Made by a program: the position numbers and the translations under genes
The notes under the pieces: generated by a model
The model's input: only the letters and a program-made list of their open reading frames with translations
Databases searched by the model: none
Told to the model about the DNA's origin: nothing
DNA from: Gibbula magus
Taxonomy: Eukaryota; Mollusca; Gastropoda; Trochida; Trochidae
Assembly (NCBI GenBank): GCA_936450465.1
Contig: OW388291.1
Coordinates: 80,489,436 to 80,553,435 of the forward strand
DNA: 64,000 bases
Reading direction: 5' to 3'
Shown: positions 33,692 to 46,500 of the stretch, piece by piece
How positions within the stretch are numbered: position 1 is the stretch's first letter
Layout: each line of letters starts with the position of its first letter

Positions 33692-36012
33692 GTTACTCCC
33701 GGTCGCTGCAATCGTATACGTAACTTGCATTCAGCACACATGGCACGTACATGATCTCGGTGTTGTACCAAGCATGTACCAGTACTTACATATAGACACA
33801 GCTTAACACTTTTTTGTAATGTATAAGGTGCGTTATAACACGTTAATATATCAGATATAAGATTGTTTTAACTCATATTACTGACAATTTGAACAATTGT
33901 TCCGACAGACCACCAGAACACAGCCAGGTAAATGATGCGCGCTTAAAATGCCTGGTGATGGGAAACTGTTGCTGCAGCTGGAAGGGCTACTGATAACGTT
34001 TCAGAATTCTGAACACTCTAGATCTGGTATGGGGATGATATAACCTTCATCACAGAGGTGCGTGTTGTTGTTTGGACAATTGGAGTCGATGAATAATGCC
34101 GGGTTAATAGAATTGTGTTGATATTTGAATATTCACGACTGCAAGTAATTGAACTAATGTAGTCAATAGGAAAAGAAACAAATATTTTGAAATTTTAAAC
34201 AATATGTAAAGAGCTAAAAAAAACTATTTAAGGATATGGATCTAGATATATGTCATATTAAAGGTCGCCCTGTAAAATACGTATGATTCGAAAACATCCT
34301 GTTTTGAGATTTCCCCATGTGAGATGGTTTTCAGCAATTCATACTGGAACGATCAAGATTGGGTGATTAGGCGTGTTTACAAGATCTCTTGCTGTTGTTT
34401 CCTATCTTGGAGTTGTGATCAATGGAAAAATAGATGTTAAGGGAGTTGGGATTGTTCAGTAAATACTGGCTTACACGTGTTGTGGACGGATTGTTTCATC
34501 GTGTAGGAACATTGAAGCCAATGGTAATCAGATGGGGACAGAGCTAGACAAACTCATCTGGACTACACTCAGACCACACAGTGTGATCCCTCGGTGACCA
34601 GCTCCGTACAGTATGATGTACAGGTCTGGTGAAACATGAATAAACTACATTCATGAAAGTAACCCCTTCCCTTCTCCCTCCCCCACCCCTCCCGCATGTG
34701 CATGCACGCTCATTTAGCAGACCAGGGATACGAGTATACGGGTGAAGTCGTGTGTTCTGGAAACAATTGGCAGCAACAATGGGGGCCAGGTGAGGATGAT
34801 CTGCTTCTTTGTTGTTGGTAATCAAAGGAGAACGTTGCCAGCCCAGGTGCAGTGGGGGAGACACAGGGAGCAGGGGCAACTCGAGGTTACGCCGAGAACT
34901 GCCAGAAACCAGTGTCTGGCTTTGGAATTCTCAATCGCATCCTGAAAATCACTTCACAGATTTTCCGTCAGTGCCAAGGCAAGCTGACTAATATAATGGC
35001 GAAAAATTCTGTTGACTTTACATGATTTCTGTTTTTCTCGTTGGTAAGCTCCCGATTCCCCGTCTGGAGGTGGTGTTCTTCTCCTAGCATGCAGGCCAGA
35101 TGGAAGAGAGAGCGAGCCAAACGGGTAAGTGGTCCCACGTGGCCTCACAGAAAGTGGTAACAATCCTGTCTTGGCCATGTGGCCACAGCGTTATTGGACA
35201 CTACGCCAGCATGGACAGTACCATCAGCTGTTTCCATTCTCCAAACTGAAATCTTCAGCTTTCTGTAAGTGAATACAGTGGGAGTCAGCTCTGTTTGGCA
35301 TCGTCCTGAGTTGAGACGGTGCTTGTCTGGAGAAGTCATTAAAACTCACTAATGCTTCTTCCACGCGTCTGGGCGCGTGTTATCACTGCCAGTTACTTGA
35401 CACAGTATAAAATGAAGTTTTTTTCAGAGGATTCAATTTTGTATCGTTTGACCCTAGCAAGGAATCCTATCTGTTAGAGTAATTAGCGGAAAGAAAACAC
35501 CATCTATTTGCCGTGTGCCAGTATGACTATAGCAGCTGTAGTAGGGCGGCAGTTTTGGCGGGATTGCCGAACCAGAGTCGTCTGCTGGCGAGCAGAGCAA
35601 GAGGAATTCCTCGAACTGATAGACGGGAGCAGACGAACACATTCTCTTTGATTCTTTCCACATTTCTAAACTTTAACGTGCCAGTAAATTCAAAAACACC
35701 AAACGTTCCTTTTTCTTGGAGCACAATAGTCATGAAAACGTTGGTGAAAATAAAGATTTGTTATTGTCAGAATCGATGCGCGTGTGAAGGACAAGCGACA
35801 GCGGCACGCGAGATAGAGAAGTGTGTCTACAGGGGAAACAACAGGTGTCTGAAGACTGTACTCAACACCACAACCGCTCCTCTCAGCACTCTTCCTGCTT
35901 GTACGGCCACTTTCCTCTTACACCACAGGGCTGATTCAGGCAAGGGTAGCGGTATGTTAAAACGAAAGTACAGGCGAAAATCGCCCATGTCCCTCCCTCC
36001 TGACTTTCATTT
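33692..36012. other. Mixed-composition spacer without a confirmed gene
   Basis: GC rises at 34.5-36.0 kb and several frames are open by chance: 34544-34879 minus, and 35513-36019 plus with 168 codons. None shows a domain, signal peptide or conserved pattern, and the frames overlap on both strands. A consensus-like donor (GGCCAG|gtgagg) at 34788 has no convincing partner. Exons of a gene could be hidden here, but I cannot show any. Confidence 0.4.
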
Positions 36013-36068
36013 AGAGTGAGTGAGTGAGTGAGTGAGTTATGTTTTAACGCCACTTCAGCAATATTTGC
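36013..36068 (+). repeat. Abalone-type dispersed repeat fragment
   Basis: A run of GTGA units is followed by gttatgttttaacgccactt cagcaatatt. I recognise the GTGAGTGAGT…TTTTACGCCGCACTCAGCAATATT start of a very abundant repeat in Haliotis sequences. Only the first roughly 55 bp remain. This is the best clue to the organism. Confidence 0.65.
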
Positions 36069-36704
36069 GACGAACATTTTATTAAGAAGTGTAAGATGCA
36101 ACAATGTTGTCTAATATCAACTTGGATGTCAGATTTAGCTTCTAGTAGTGTTTAAATCCGACTCTTGCTGGGAGCATTGTCGGTACTGAAACTACAATGA
36201 GAGACAACGTCTACTGTCAATTGGTGTTTACTCACTAATAAACCTTGTCCATATAAACATGATTCAATAAAATAATTGTAGTTACGAACCTTTGTAATTT
36301 TATGTCTACGTCTGTTTAGTTTTAGATAAATGATATTAAATGCTTTCAGCTGAATGATACGACGCAATAAAAAAAATAAAAGAAGATTACTCACACCATA
36401 AGAATCTTAGATTGCCTGACTTGCATTCAAATGTTTCCTTTTATGGACTTTTTCTTATCCTTCTTATGTAATATATGTGATGTCCCGTACTTTTAGAGTA
36501 ACATAAGTTAGTTTTTTTGTTGAATACCATGCACATGACTGTAAAGTGCAATGAATCATCTAGATTTATACTGACATGAAAGCAAATGCATTGGGACATT
36601 TCCGTTATATAATTTATGCTCGTCAAAAGTACATCAAATAGACATACATCAGGCATTAATCACCTCGAATTTTCGGGGGGAAAATCCCTGAAGTCATTCG
36701 AAAA
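36069..36704. other. No supported gene
   Basis: AT-rich sequence with short frames only (36152-36394 and 36441-36656, minus strand), and no domain or splice context. Confidence 0.4.
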
Positions 36705-37055
36705 CCTCTTGATAATCAAATGGAAATCATCGACACATCTAAATCATCCAATAGAAATCATCGTCACCTCTTGACCACCCAATAGAAATCTTCAACACCT
36801 CTTGATAATCCAATAGAAATCATCGATACATCTTGATCATCCAATAAAAATCATTGACACATCTTGATGTTCCAATAGAAATCCTCAACATCTCTTGATC
36901 ATCCAATAGAAATCAACGACACATCTTGATTGTACAATAGAAACCCTCGACACCACTTAATCATCCATTGCAATCCTCGACACCTCTTGATCATTCAACA
37001 GAAATCATCGACACCTCTTGGTCTTCCAATAGAAACCATCGACACCTCATCCAAA
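36705..37055. repeat. 31-bp minisatellite, about 11 copies
   Basis: Units of the type ccaatagaaatcatcgacac followed by ctcttgatcat start at 36720, 36751, 36782, 36813, 36844, 36875, 36906, 36937, 36967, 36998 and 37029. The period is constant at 31 bp (one unit of 30). Copies differ by 2 to 6 bases. Stops interrupt every frame that I followed. Confidence 0.95.
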
Positions 37056-37509
37056 TGAAATCAAAAGTCATAATAAGAACATTATAAATATAAGATAACT
37101 AGATGTCTTTGAAAGTAGGACATTTAATATAAAACAAATTAGTGATCTGAAATTCAAATTCTCCTGTAAATGTTATGTTACATATATTAATCATACCAAA
37201 CTTTTAGGTATAAATTCTGGAAATTGAATAAATATCTTTTTAGGTCAGATTTCACATTCGAAGTAGTAAAGGCAGGACATGCTTGCGGAAAATTCTTCGT
37301 TAATTTGTACACACTGTATTTATTTTCGAAAGAGAATCACCACCCCAACACTAACAAGCAGACAGAGTCGACAATATCCCTATATATTATATTGAACAGT
37401 TAATATCCTTAATTCTTAAATAAATCCTAATAAATCTCTCATTAGTAACAAATTCATGCTGCACAAGAATCACTTCCCAAGATGTATTAATCTCTGTCTA
37501 ACAGTTTTC

Positions 37510-38040
37510 AAGATGTGTTCTGGAAGCGAACTTGTGAGAAGCATTTTGAGCTTTGTATTTCAAGATGTTTTTCCATGGAAATGGCTAAAAATAAAATTCT
37601 GAAAAAGTGTAAAAAAAAGAACCAATTGCAATCAAAAGGCACGTCTACACATGATCACTGTTCCACACATTAAGTGTCATTTTGTCAGGACTTGGTTTTC
37701 TAGTTCTGGTCCGGAATGTGTTTTTAAAAGGAAATGGAAGCGGCTAAAAAATAAAGTCCAAAGAAGTTAAAAAGCCTAAAAGGAACATCGACACATGCTG
37801 ATTCTTCCTCATACCAAGATTCATTGAGCTAGGCCTTACTTTGTTTTAGTTTTGGTCCGGAAACGAAAATTGAAGTTATGTTACCATGGAAACTGATAAA
37901 AAAGAAAATCCAAAGAAATTGAAAACCACAAAAGGCACATCTACACATGATGAATGTTCCACATACCAAGTTTCATTGAGTTAGACATTACAGTTTTGGT
38001 GTTTTGGCCTGGAAACGAAATCTTAGTTATATAGAAGCCT
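37510..38040. repeat. Diverged tandem repeat, about 155 bp, three copies
   Basis: The phrase 'accatggaaa…gctaaaaaataaa(g/a)tccaaag' recurs near 37572, 37730 and 37883. Each copy is followed by 'ggcacatctacacatgat', 'ccacataccaagtttcattg' and 'ttttggtccggaa'-type strings. It looks like a molluscan dispersed satellite-like repeat. Non-coding. Confidence 0.8.
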
Positions 38041-38043
38041 TTG

Positions 38044-38064
38044 GTGTTGTTGTTGTTGTTGTTG
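38044..38064. repeat. (GTT)n microsatellite
   Basis: Seven GTT-type units directly after the 155-bp repeats. Confidence 0.9.
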
Positions 38065-40003
38065 AATGAAAATATATGATGAGCACAGTTTTGACAAAGG
38101 CAGAATCAAACAGGAACACATGTCAAAAGTCTAGAATCCAAAGCGTAGAATGTCAGTCCTTTCCACCAACGGTCCTATTTATACTCATTCTATCTCTTGA
38201 AAATCAAAGACACTGTAAGAATCTCCTAGATGGTTCCATAACGTTGTTTTCGAGCAGTCTTATCGAGACCAGAAATAGGAAGGAAAGGGAGCTAACTCAG
38301 TATCGCAAGTCCTACACAAGTACAAGTCTTTTAGATTTGAAATCCTTGTGATCCTTACTTAAACGTTTATTACCCAAAACAACTAAACTTAGTAATTTAA
38401 TATTATTTAAGAAAAAATACATTCTCATAACAGCTTCATTTTCTCTCTTAAAATGATAACTGTAACTCATAACCGTAAACATTTTCAGAAAACAGACATT
38501 CTTAATCAAATTATAACGTTAGATTCTGGCATGGTTACTCAGCAAGCGACGTTCGTTTAACTCACCTTAATTGACTTGATGACAGTAATGGGCCTTGTAT
38601 CTAAATTAATAGGAGTGTAATGGTCTTTAACGTTAACTTAAATGCTCCTATAAAAGCCGTTTGGTGGTAAATCCCAAGGATTCAACTCTTCAGCAGATTA
38701 TAGCAGTTCAGAGCAGTGAGCAGATTTATAAGATGTGACACTACTATTTTGTCATAAATATGAGCATATTTAAACACATATCATGTATATTATTATTATT
38801 ATTTGAATAATACATTAAACATTTTTAAAAAACTAATCATGTGTAGGAAACGGGGTCTAAACTATGTATCTCAATGTCGGAGTCCGATTCATCATAAAGT
38901 GGTGGAATATCTATAGGTGGTTTCATAGCTTGGTAATATACTTATGAAGATGATATTCTCCAGCACATTCCTAGCAGAGAGGGTTGAGTTGATATTAATA
39001 CACTTGTGAAGTTGATGTCCACAAGCACATCCGCAGCCGAGGGATTTGGACTGGTATGAATACACTTTTGAATCTCGTATTAATACACTTTTGAATCTGA
39101 TGTTCACCAGCTCATCCCTAGCATGACCCTATCCTACAGACAAACTGTCAAATAAACATTGTCAACTACATCACAACACTGCAGTCTGTAATGTCGTCAG
39201 TAGAAAAGGAAATTCAAACATCATGACCAAGTTTGATTGCACTATTCGTGAGTTGATGTTAAGTATGTTCACCGATAATTCATGGCATATTCAGATGTTT
39301 GGTGTTTAGATGATTAATTAATCCTATCATCGATTTAGTTTTCTAGTGATAGCATTGTTAAAGCTTTATAATATGTCAACATTGACATTCAGGGAATGGG
39401 GGTAACTTTATTTCGAGATGCACAGCAACTGAATATTTCTACTAAATTTTACTGACCCATTTTAGACACTCAACTAAACTTAGAGTAAACAAATTAAAGT
39501 TGTTTAAAACTAGCCGAATGAGAAATTAAAGAACTCTTTTTATAGTTCAAGTAACTAGATAAAGGATGGTGTTACCATACCTCCAAACTTAGGGTTTTCA
39601 CGGGTCGTTTAAAATACATTAGTTTAGTGTTTTTCACACACAGATGCTACCTTTCATCAGAAAGTACTTTTGAAGGAAGATGGCCAGCTTTCTTGCTATC
39701 TTTACCCTTTGTTAAGATATCTGTCTTACAAAAAACATCGGAACACGAATATTTGTTAAAATGCATTCGATGTTCAGAACTACTTACATGAATGGAATGT
39801 CTGTCCAGTTGTGTAGTGATGTGGAAGTCGAGCTTATTTGATATCGGTATGACTATGCGTCATCTGATCGTCAATAAAACAGGAGGCTTCAGTTTATTAT
39901 AACTATATACCTTTCAGTTCTGTAAGGTTTCAGGCTAAGATTGTTTATATACTTATATACATATAGAAGATGTTAAAATTATTATTAAAACAACTGGCAA
40001 ATA
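38065..40003. repeat. Spacer containing an imperfect tandem repeat at 38930-39120
   Basis: Within this stretch, 38930-39120 has three to four imperfect units with 'atacactt(t/g)tgaa' and 'gatgttcaccagctcatccc / gatgtccacaagcacatccg'. Outside that I see no gene or repeat. The 91-codon frame at 38076-38351 has no recognisable features. Confidence 0.5.
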
Positions 40004-40225
40004 TCACATTGACGCGAGGTGCGAGAAACTCTTGATGGTACACCCTTGATGCAGGCGGGTTGACTCGTACAGAGCCTGATTGAAGAGTAGGTATCCGGCT
40101 GATATTACCACGTAGACAGCACATGCCTCGTCCGGCGACACGACTGGATCAGAGGACGAATCATCCGGCGACAGGATGGGATCACAGGACGAATCGTCCA
40201 GCAACTGTCCCCGACACAACATCAC
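40004..40225 (-). CDS. Candidate coding exon with a 33-bp internal duplication
   Basis: A 73-codon frame begins MMLCRGQLLDDSSCDPILSP, and the block DDSSCDPILSP is repeated as DDSSSDPVVSP. At DNA level this is a tandem 33-bp duplication with silent and replacement differences. A donor-like GTG|gtaatat occurs within it (near 40110). The local GC is higher than the surroundings. It could be a first exon, but the product is unknown and chance is a serious alternative. Confidence 0.25.
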   Translation of the reverse strand: MMLCRGQLLDDSSCDPILSPDDSSSDPVVSPDEACAVYVVISAGYLLFNQALYESTRLHQGCTIKSFSHLASM

Positions 40226-42018
40226 TTTCTACTTAGCCTGGACAATGGCGGTATTGTGACGTGCAGGGTCCTAACGTCGTGAACACGACTAGTACCAGAG
40301 TCAGTCAGTCACTCCTAGAGCTCGGCTCCTCGGGATAACATATTAACCTGTCGCCAGTATATGTGACCGGGTTTAGAAGAAAAATAGAGCTTTTGTTTTT
40401 ATGTACAATCAATCATTTTCATAATGTCGCTTTAGGAATTAAGATTCACTATGCCTGTTGTTTACAGAAACAGAGTACATGTAGAAATTGTTTTCATTTT
40501 AAAAATAATGCACACAGACATGATATTCTTTTCAAAACATTGTGGCTTACTGTTGTATTCTGACAAATAAATTCCTTATTATTAGAAAATTTCATAAAGA
40601 TATATTCTTCCAAGTGTGAAGATATTCAAGAGTGGGAGAGCTGAAGTGATATGATAGCAAATCATTAAAGATAATTCTCATTCCACAATGCTGTTATACA
40701 TTATATTGATGTCGTTGATATAGCAAAGAATTACTCGATTTAACTATTGGTCATGCCTGAAGCAATACAATATTAATACGCTAAATAGAGCTACCTCTTC
40801 TCGACGTTTTGGTTGCATTTCATTTCAAAACTCAGGTTATTACCATTTGGATATTTATTGACTCAAAATTCTATATTGCAATATATGTAAATCGTGCACT
40901 TGATCTTGAGAAGAGTCTTTATTTATTCATAAATTATCACTTGGACCTTTCCAATATGAGAGTGCCACAGAAAACCATGAACTACTGTTGTCCAAATGTG
41001 GAAGATTATACTGAAGATATGTGGTGAAGTTAATTACGATGTCTTCACTTTTTGTGATATACACGGAAGTCCGGGGACATTGCACCACTTTGTAAGCTGT
41101 ACATATAAAATAAATCTTTAAATATGAATCTTAAAAATAAAATAAAACGGGTTAATGAGGAAAGTAATTTACTGTTAAAGGAAATATGTTTTGAAAAGAT
41201 GAACATAAGTGTCTGATGTCAAAGGGGCATGCTATATTTATAGGTCATCGTCGAGAACTATAGTTTATATCACCATGCGTAGCCATGAATTGTTTCTTAT
41301 TTGTTCAAATTTATTTGATTTGAAAAATTGAAAATAATAATATAAAAATTCAAACTACATATAAATATGTTCATTTTTTCCTTATTAAATAACAACGTCT
41401 TGGAGACATCAGGACATATATTATTTACTATATGGGTAGCAGACAAAGTATCAATTCGTAATTGGTTCATCGTTTATCCGCAATAAAATACTGTGTTGGC
41501 ATAAGACAATATTATGGACGTTAAACACAACGAAGGCTTTAAAAGGGTATACTATTATAATTATATATAAAAAATATCCCAGCTTATGCCATTCCATCTC
41601 CGAAACTCCGTACATGTTCACAATAAAGAAGTTGTTATCCATAACATATTTGGTTTCTCCTGTCAAAAACAACAGTGTCATGAAGTCTGTCATGGCACAA
41701 GTTATCCAACTTAGAAAAGCCCCCTCCAGTTGTTTTCATTTTATCAGTATTCTTGAAACGAGTATCAGTCGGCAGAGAAGATACAGAGAGGCGGCAACCA
41801 TCACGTCGTGTGCTTATTACATTACATCACATTAGTACACGAGTATGTAGCAGATTAAAAAACGAAGGAATCTCTGACAGAACATCAGAAATGTGCCTAT
41901 CAATAGCTTAAAAAGTGTGTTGTGTATAGTTGTTTTTTTCTTTTGATACACGAATTTGCGAAGTATGAATGTAAGGATGAACTTTCATGCTCAGTGTGAA
42001 GGTGTCTATCTTAGACTC
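40226..42018. other. No supported gene; short retroposon-tail-like motif
   Basis: At 41619-41640, cacaataaagaagttgttat plus cc is matched with one mismatch at 52551-52572. The shared AATAAAG makes it look like the 3' end of a dispersed retroposon. Frames at 40363-40563, 40809-41027 and 41614-41835 have no recognised motif. Confidence 0.4.
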
Positions 42019-42365
42019 TTAGACTCTGAAAAAATAATTGTTATATCTGAAAAACATATTTTATAAATATTGAAAATGGGCCTAAAACTATCTATCTTAG
42101 TACGAGGAATGAATGGCTTAAGCATATCCGAATTTGTTTCTGATTTCCTGTTTCTCTCAAGCTCAGTTTGACTCACCTCATGTTCTAACACTTAGAATCT
42201 GAAAAAATAACTATTATATCGGAAAAAAAACATATTTTATAAATATTGAAAATGGGCCTAAAACTATCTATCTTAGTACAAGGAATGAATGGCTTAAGCA
42301 TATCCGAACTTGTTTCTGATTTCCTGTTTCTCTCAAGCTCAGTTTGACTCACCTCATGTTCTTTA
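42019..42365. repeat. 173-bp tandem duplication
   Basis: Bases 42025-42187 and 42198-42361 are about 95% alike by eye ('aaaatgggcctaaaactatc', 'tctctcaagctcagtttgac'). Both contain a pyrimidine-rich tract followed by CAG, that is, a possible splice acceptor. Only the second copy runs into the open frame at 42343-42630. Confidence 0.9.
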
Positions 42366-42630
42366 TAATATGTTCACTCTTAGCTGCAGCATGGCAGTTC
42401 CTGAAAAGCAAGTCTATATTTTGGCTGAAAGTACATACAATTTTCAACATTCTCTGAGGCTCCTTTCAAATATTCAAGTCGAATTGAAACCAAATATCCC
42501 TTTGTTTAATTTTCCACAAAGTGTGACACTTCATGTGGTGCAAAGTGATGAAAACTATGCTTCCGTGCACACTTTTCAAATTAGTGCCAACGTTTTTTCA
42601 GTTCCCGTTGACGTGCATTTTCCAGGCTAG
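42343..42630 (+). CDS. Candidate 3'-terminal exon of unknown protein
   Basis: After a strong acceptor (tttcctgtttctctcaagctcag|TTTGAC in meaning, with CAG ending at 42342), the frame is open for 95 codons to TAG. It includes VPEKQVYILAESTYNFQHSL, ELKPNIPLFNFPQSVTLHVV and VHTFQISANVFSVPVDVHFP. Alternating hydrophobic residues suggest beta strands, and the composition is more protein-like than neighbouring chance frames. No upstream exon was found and the family is unknown. It may instead come from a mobile element. Confidence 0.3.
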   Translation, partial: FDSPHVLYNMFTLSCSMAVPEKQVYILAESTYNFQHSLRLLSNIQVELKPNIPLFNFPQSVTLHVVQSDENYASVHTFQISANVFSVPVDVHFPG

Positions 42631-43134
42631 TTTGAAATTGATTGAGTGTAATGACTAAGTGATATGTGACAATCTCATGTTGACACGGACAATGACGTAA
42701 TTGTTCTTGGACTTACAAGGAATAAACAGAAAGTTGAAAAATAAAAAGGATATTGTTTGAGTTTACGTGACATGCTATGTTCACGACATGAGTGCATATA
42801 TAAATGTTGATAGTTTCCGAGCGAGAGCGAGTGTGATACTGAAAGTTAGGCACGAAGGTTGATAACATGGTATGATATGGCCACGAATATACATTCATTG
42901 TCGAAGTTGAGAAAATTGTGGAAAACATAAATCTACTTTTAAAATTTTGAACGCAGCGTCATATATTGAACGTTTACGACGTCACCATGATAAGGTATCA
43001 TTTTGCCTTTTGGCATCGTGTGAAAATAAAAGAATATATGAGTATATTCTGCCTTCTTAAGCAAGAAAAGCCGGCTATTTGTATCAGAAATGAATATGAA
43101 AGAAAAATATAAAACACCATCTGACTAATGAGAC

Positions 43135-43530
43135 TATACTATTTTAACAATTCCTCTGACATATCAAGATACCGTGAACACAACACTCATGTAATCATAA
43201 TTCATATAAAATAAAGAATATAATTTCCAGGACAACACAAAATCCAATGTAACAATTCCTCTGGCTATACAATTTAACACGTCAAGATACCTTTGCACAC
43301 AACACCCTTGTAATCATAATTCATATAATATATTAACAAATATTCAAGGACAACACAAAACCCAATTTAACAATTCTTCTGACTTGTCAAGATACCGTGC
43401 CACAACACTCATGCAATCATAATTCATATAATGTAAAAATGTAATTTCCAGGACAACACATAATCCAATGTAACAATTCTTCTGACTATACAATTTAACA
43501 TGCCAAGATACCTTTGCACAAACAACATGC
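43135..43530. repeat. Tandem repeat, about 100-125 bp, 3-4 copies
   Basis: Strings 'aacaattc(c/t)tctgac', 'tcaagatacc', 'acaacactcatgtaatcata' and 'aggacaacacaaaa(t/c)cca' recur near 43178, 43300 and 43404, with a partial last copy to 43530. Copies alternate in length because a 20-bp piece (ctatacaatttaacac) is present only in some. Non-coding. Confidence 0.85.
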
Positions 43531-46500
43531 ACGGCAGTGTTAGTCATTGGTGTGACATTTAGCGCTGCTGGTGACACGTTTGAGAAGCTAGCGGGTCCAT
43601 TATAAAGCAGGTTGGTTCTTACGGAGTTCCTGATGGCTTTGCGTCATATAAACAATAAATCTGAAGCGGGGTCAGGACTGTACAGGTACCACTATCCTAA
43701 AACAATGTGCTTCAACCACAGATCACGTACCTTTTTCATAGTCGTGTGTACAGCTCGGCTAATGGAGACAACATGTTGACAAGAAAAATGGGAACATTTT
43801 TGATAAATGCTTACCTATAAAATCTAGGCCAATTGGTTTGAGGTTCACGGTTACATCATTGGGTAAATTAGATCATAATTTATGTTTATAAACAAAATGT
43901 ACTTTAATAACGATTTTACTGTGAACAAAGTTAAAGTAAGTGAATTGTGAATAATGCCAAAATCAGAAGTTAATAGTGACCGAACTTAGTCATCTTGTTA
44001 ACAATTATTTTGAAAAAACTTTAAAAAAATGAAATTGATTATTAATCATACAATTATATACGTAATTAACATTTGCTCACAAGTGCAGATTTGTTTGTCA
44101 CCGAATGAATACTTGACTAATGAAAAGTAAATGGATTATCATTAACACAGATGTAAATGGTAGTTCTCTCATAAATCATTCATACTGATATGTTGGCTTT
44201 GCACGCTTTAACATTTGTAAACAAAGTTTAATGGTGAAGATACCAGTCTAACCCTCAAATCAATCAATAAAATCGACCTGTGTGGATATCGATACCTGCC
44301 TCGGGCTGATTTCGTTACACAGTGGGACATACAGGTAAACACAGTCAACTTAACTAGACTCAGGTGTTTACTCTATTAACTGATTGACTTGTGGTCTGTG
44401 GTTGATGGGATGAGTGACTTCCACATCTTATTGTTAAACAAGGGTTACTGAGAACAGTTTACAACGGTACACTGACTACACGCGGAACCATACACTAGTA
44501 AATGAATTGCTCCTAATCACGGAATACTCAACTGTATACACAATGTCATGAGGCCGAATCAAGCGTGCTGTGGAACTGAAAACACATATATCACGAAAAA
44601 CGTGAAAGCTTCTTTGATGTTGAACAATAAATTGATGTAATTCACACTACGTAAAACAGATTTTATGATATAACAATTTCTAAAAAATCAATTGATTTAA
44701 TATTCAACAGTTCAAACCTTCTGATCTAACGATACGTTATCACCCGTACCAAATAAAGGAATTCCCGACGGGGCACGAAATCTCTAACATAAACAGTTGA
44801 TAGCAAATGAATAAACTCCGTCAACGATTAGATAGAGTGTTCCAGCAAAACAATGGGTTAATTCACGTCGAGTATATGAACTGTTACCCAATTACCCATA
44901 TCAGAGGCAACCCGACCACTTAACCCGTCTCTCACCCCCTCACAACCCCTTCACCTAACCCCGTCACTGTAGGGGTAGTTTCAAGTGGGGTACGGCAAGG
45001 TTTACTATTGACTATATAAGACCGTTTCTTTGACCGTAGTCGATAAGATCCAATCTGTGTACCTTATGCAAGACGGGTATGGAATTCCAATCACAGTCCC
45101 TCTGGATAGCGAACGACGGATTTGAGCGTATCTTATCTCCATCTACATCGGAATGTTTGTACGGCTTTGTGCAGGAGGCCAATATTGTTGATGATTATAG
45201 CCACATGTCAACACAAAGAAGGAGGGTTTAACCTTAGACTCATGTGCAATTATCACCTATTTTCTCTCATTACTTCTTGTTTTCCTCTTCTACGTCTTAA
45301 CACAGAAAGATTGACTGGAGATACGAATCAAGGAGCGGAGAAATAACTGAAGTTAGGTATTGAATAACTTTCGCCCACAACTTCTATTTCAATCGAAAAA
45401 CCTGAAATTGAAAGAAAACAGCAGAGCTGATATATTCCGGAAAACTCCATCATCAACTTTCATAAATTTAATTACCGAAAAGGATGACTAATACATCCGA
45501 TATTTGAACTTTTAAAAGATTCCGGTTGACAGAAATGTAATAAAAATATTTTTTAAAGGAAATGACCGATGTAAGTAAGATAAACATTTTTAAAAGTTTA
45601 ATAATGGCCAAAACATGGAACACACTGTCAAATATCGATATATATGTATACGTATATTGCATGTGTCTTTTTGGGCGGTGAAGAGTATATCCGACACATC
45701 AATTTGAAACAGCGTTCACGCCTTTTTAGCATTAACCGACATTGGTGGAGACAAACTATTGAGTTACCATTTGTGACCAAAGTAACACTTTCTTCTATAA
45801 ATGGAAAGTTGAACGACATTTCTTCTAAATGGAATGTTCTGAAGCGACAAAGTGCTTGTAACAGTGGATGCCACACCCGCGCTTTCTTCCTATCACTTTC
45901 TCTAATAATGGATTGTCCCGGACGGGGCAGCAACAGAAGGGGGCGTGTCCCCCCTCCCACCCCACGCACGTGACTCCTGTACCTGTAGTGTACGCGTGTG
46001 TACACGTGCATCTACTCACAGCAAGGTGGGAGCTCTTAACACACGCCCCGGTAGAATGGATACCGTACACGGCTTTCCTTTCTTGTTTTCCTCTCCATTT
46101 TAAAATATACTTCAGTAATCGCCTCCAGACTTCTGAAATGAGTTCCGTCATTTCAAACGCTTGATATATTCCTCAAAAAGCATTTTTAGACACGGGGGAT
46201 TTAAAGAACTTTAATTTTTAAGTTGTGTTCAGCTATTTAAAATTTTATGTTAAATTTTAAAATGTAGATGCTTTAAAAATATACTGTACTTAAGTGAAGG
46301 AAATTAAAGCATCCTGTGTTTGCTTGAGTTGAAAGTGTATTTGTTTTCGAATATTACTGTGGGGGGAAAAGTTTTACTATTTCTCTGCGTGGGACGTTAC
46401 GGCCACTTTCGTCATTCGCCCAACACGCCAAGCATGCAATGCTGAGAATGGCATCCCGGAAAGAGATCTACTGCTGAATAACACGTATTTCTGGTGGTAC

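Noticed and set aside
35513..36019. 168-codon plus-strand frame
   Set aside because: It is the longest non-LINE frame, but its composition changes along its length. It overlaps other open frames on the opposite strand, has no domain or signal peptide, and ends in the dispersed abalone-type repeat.
36705..37055. CRISPR-like array
   Set aside because: The 31-bp units are contiguous and have no unique spacers; this is a minisatellite in a eukaryotic genome.
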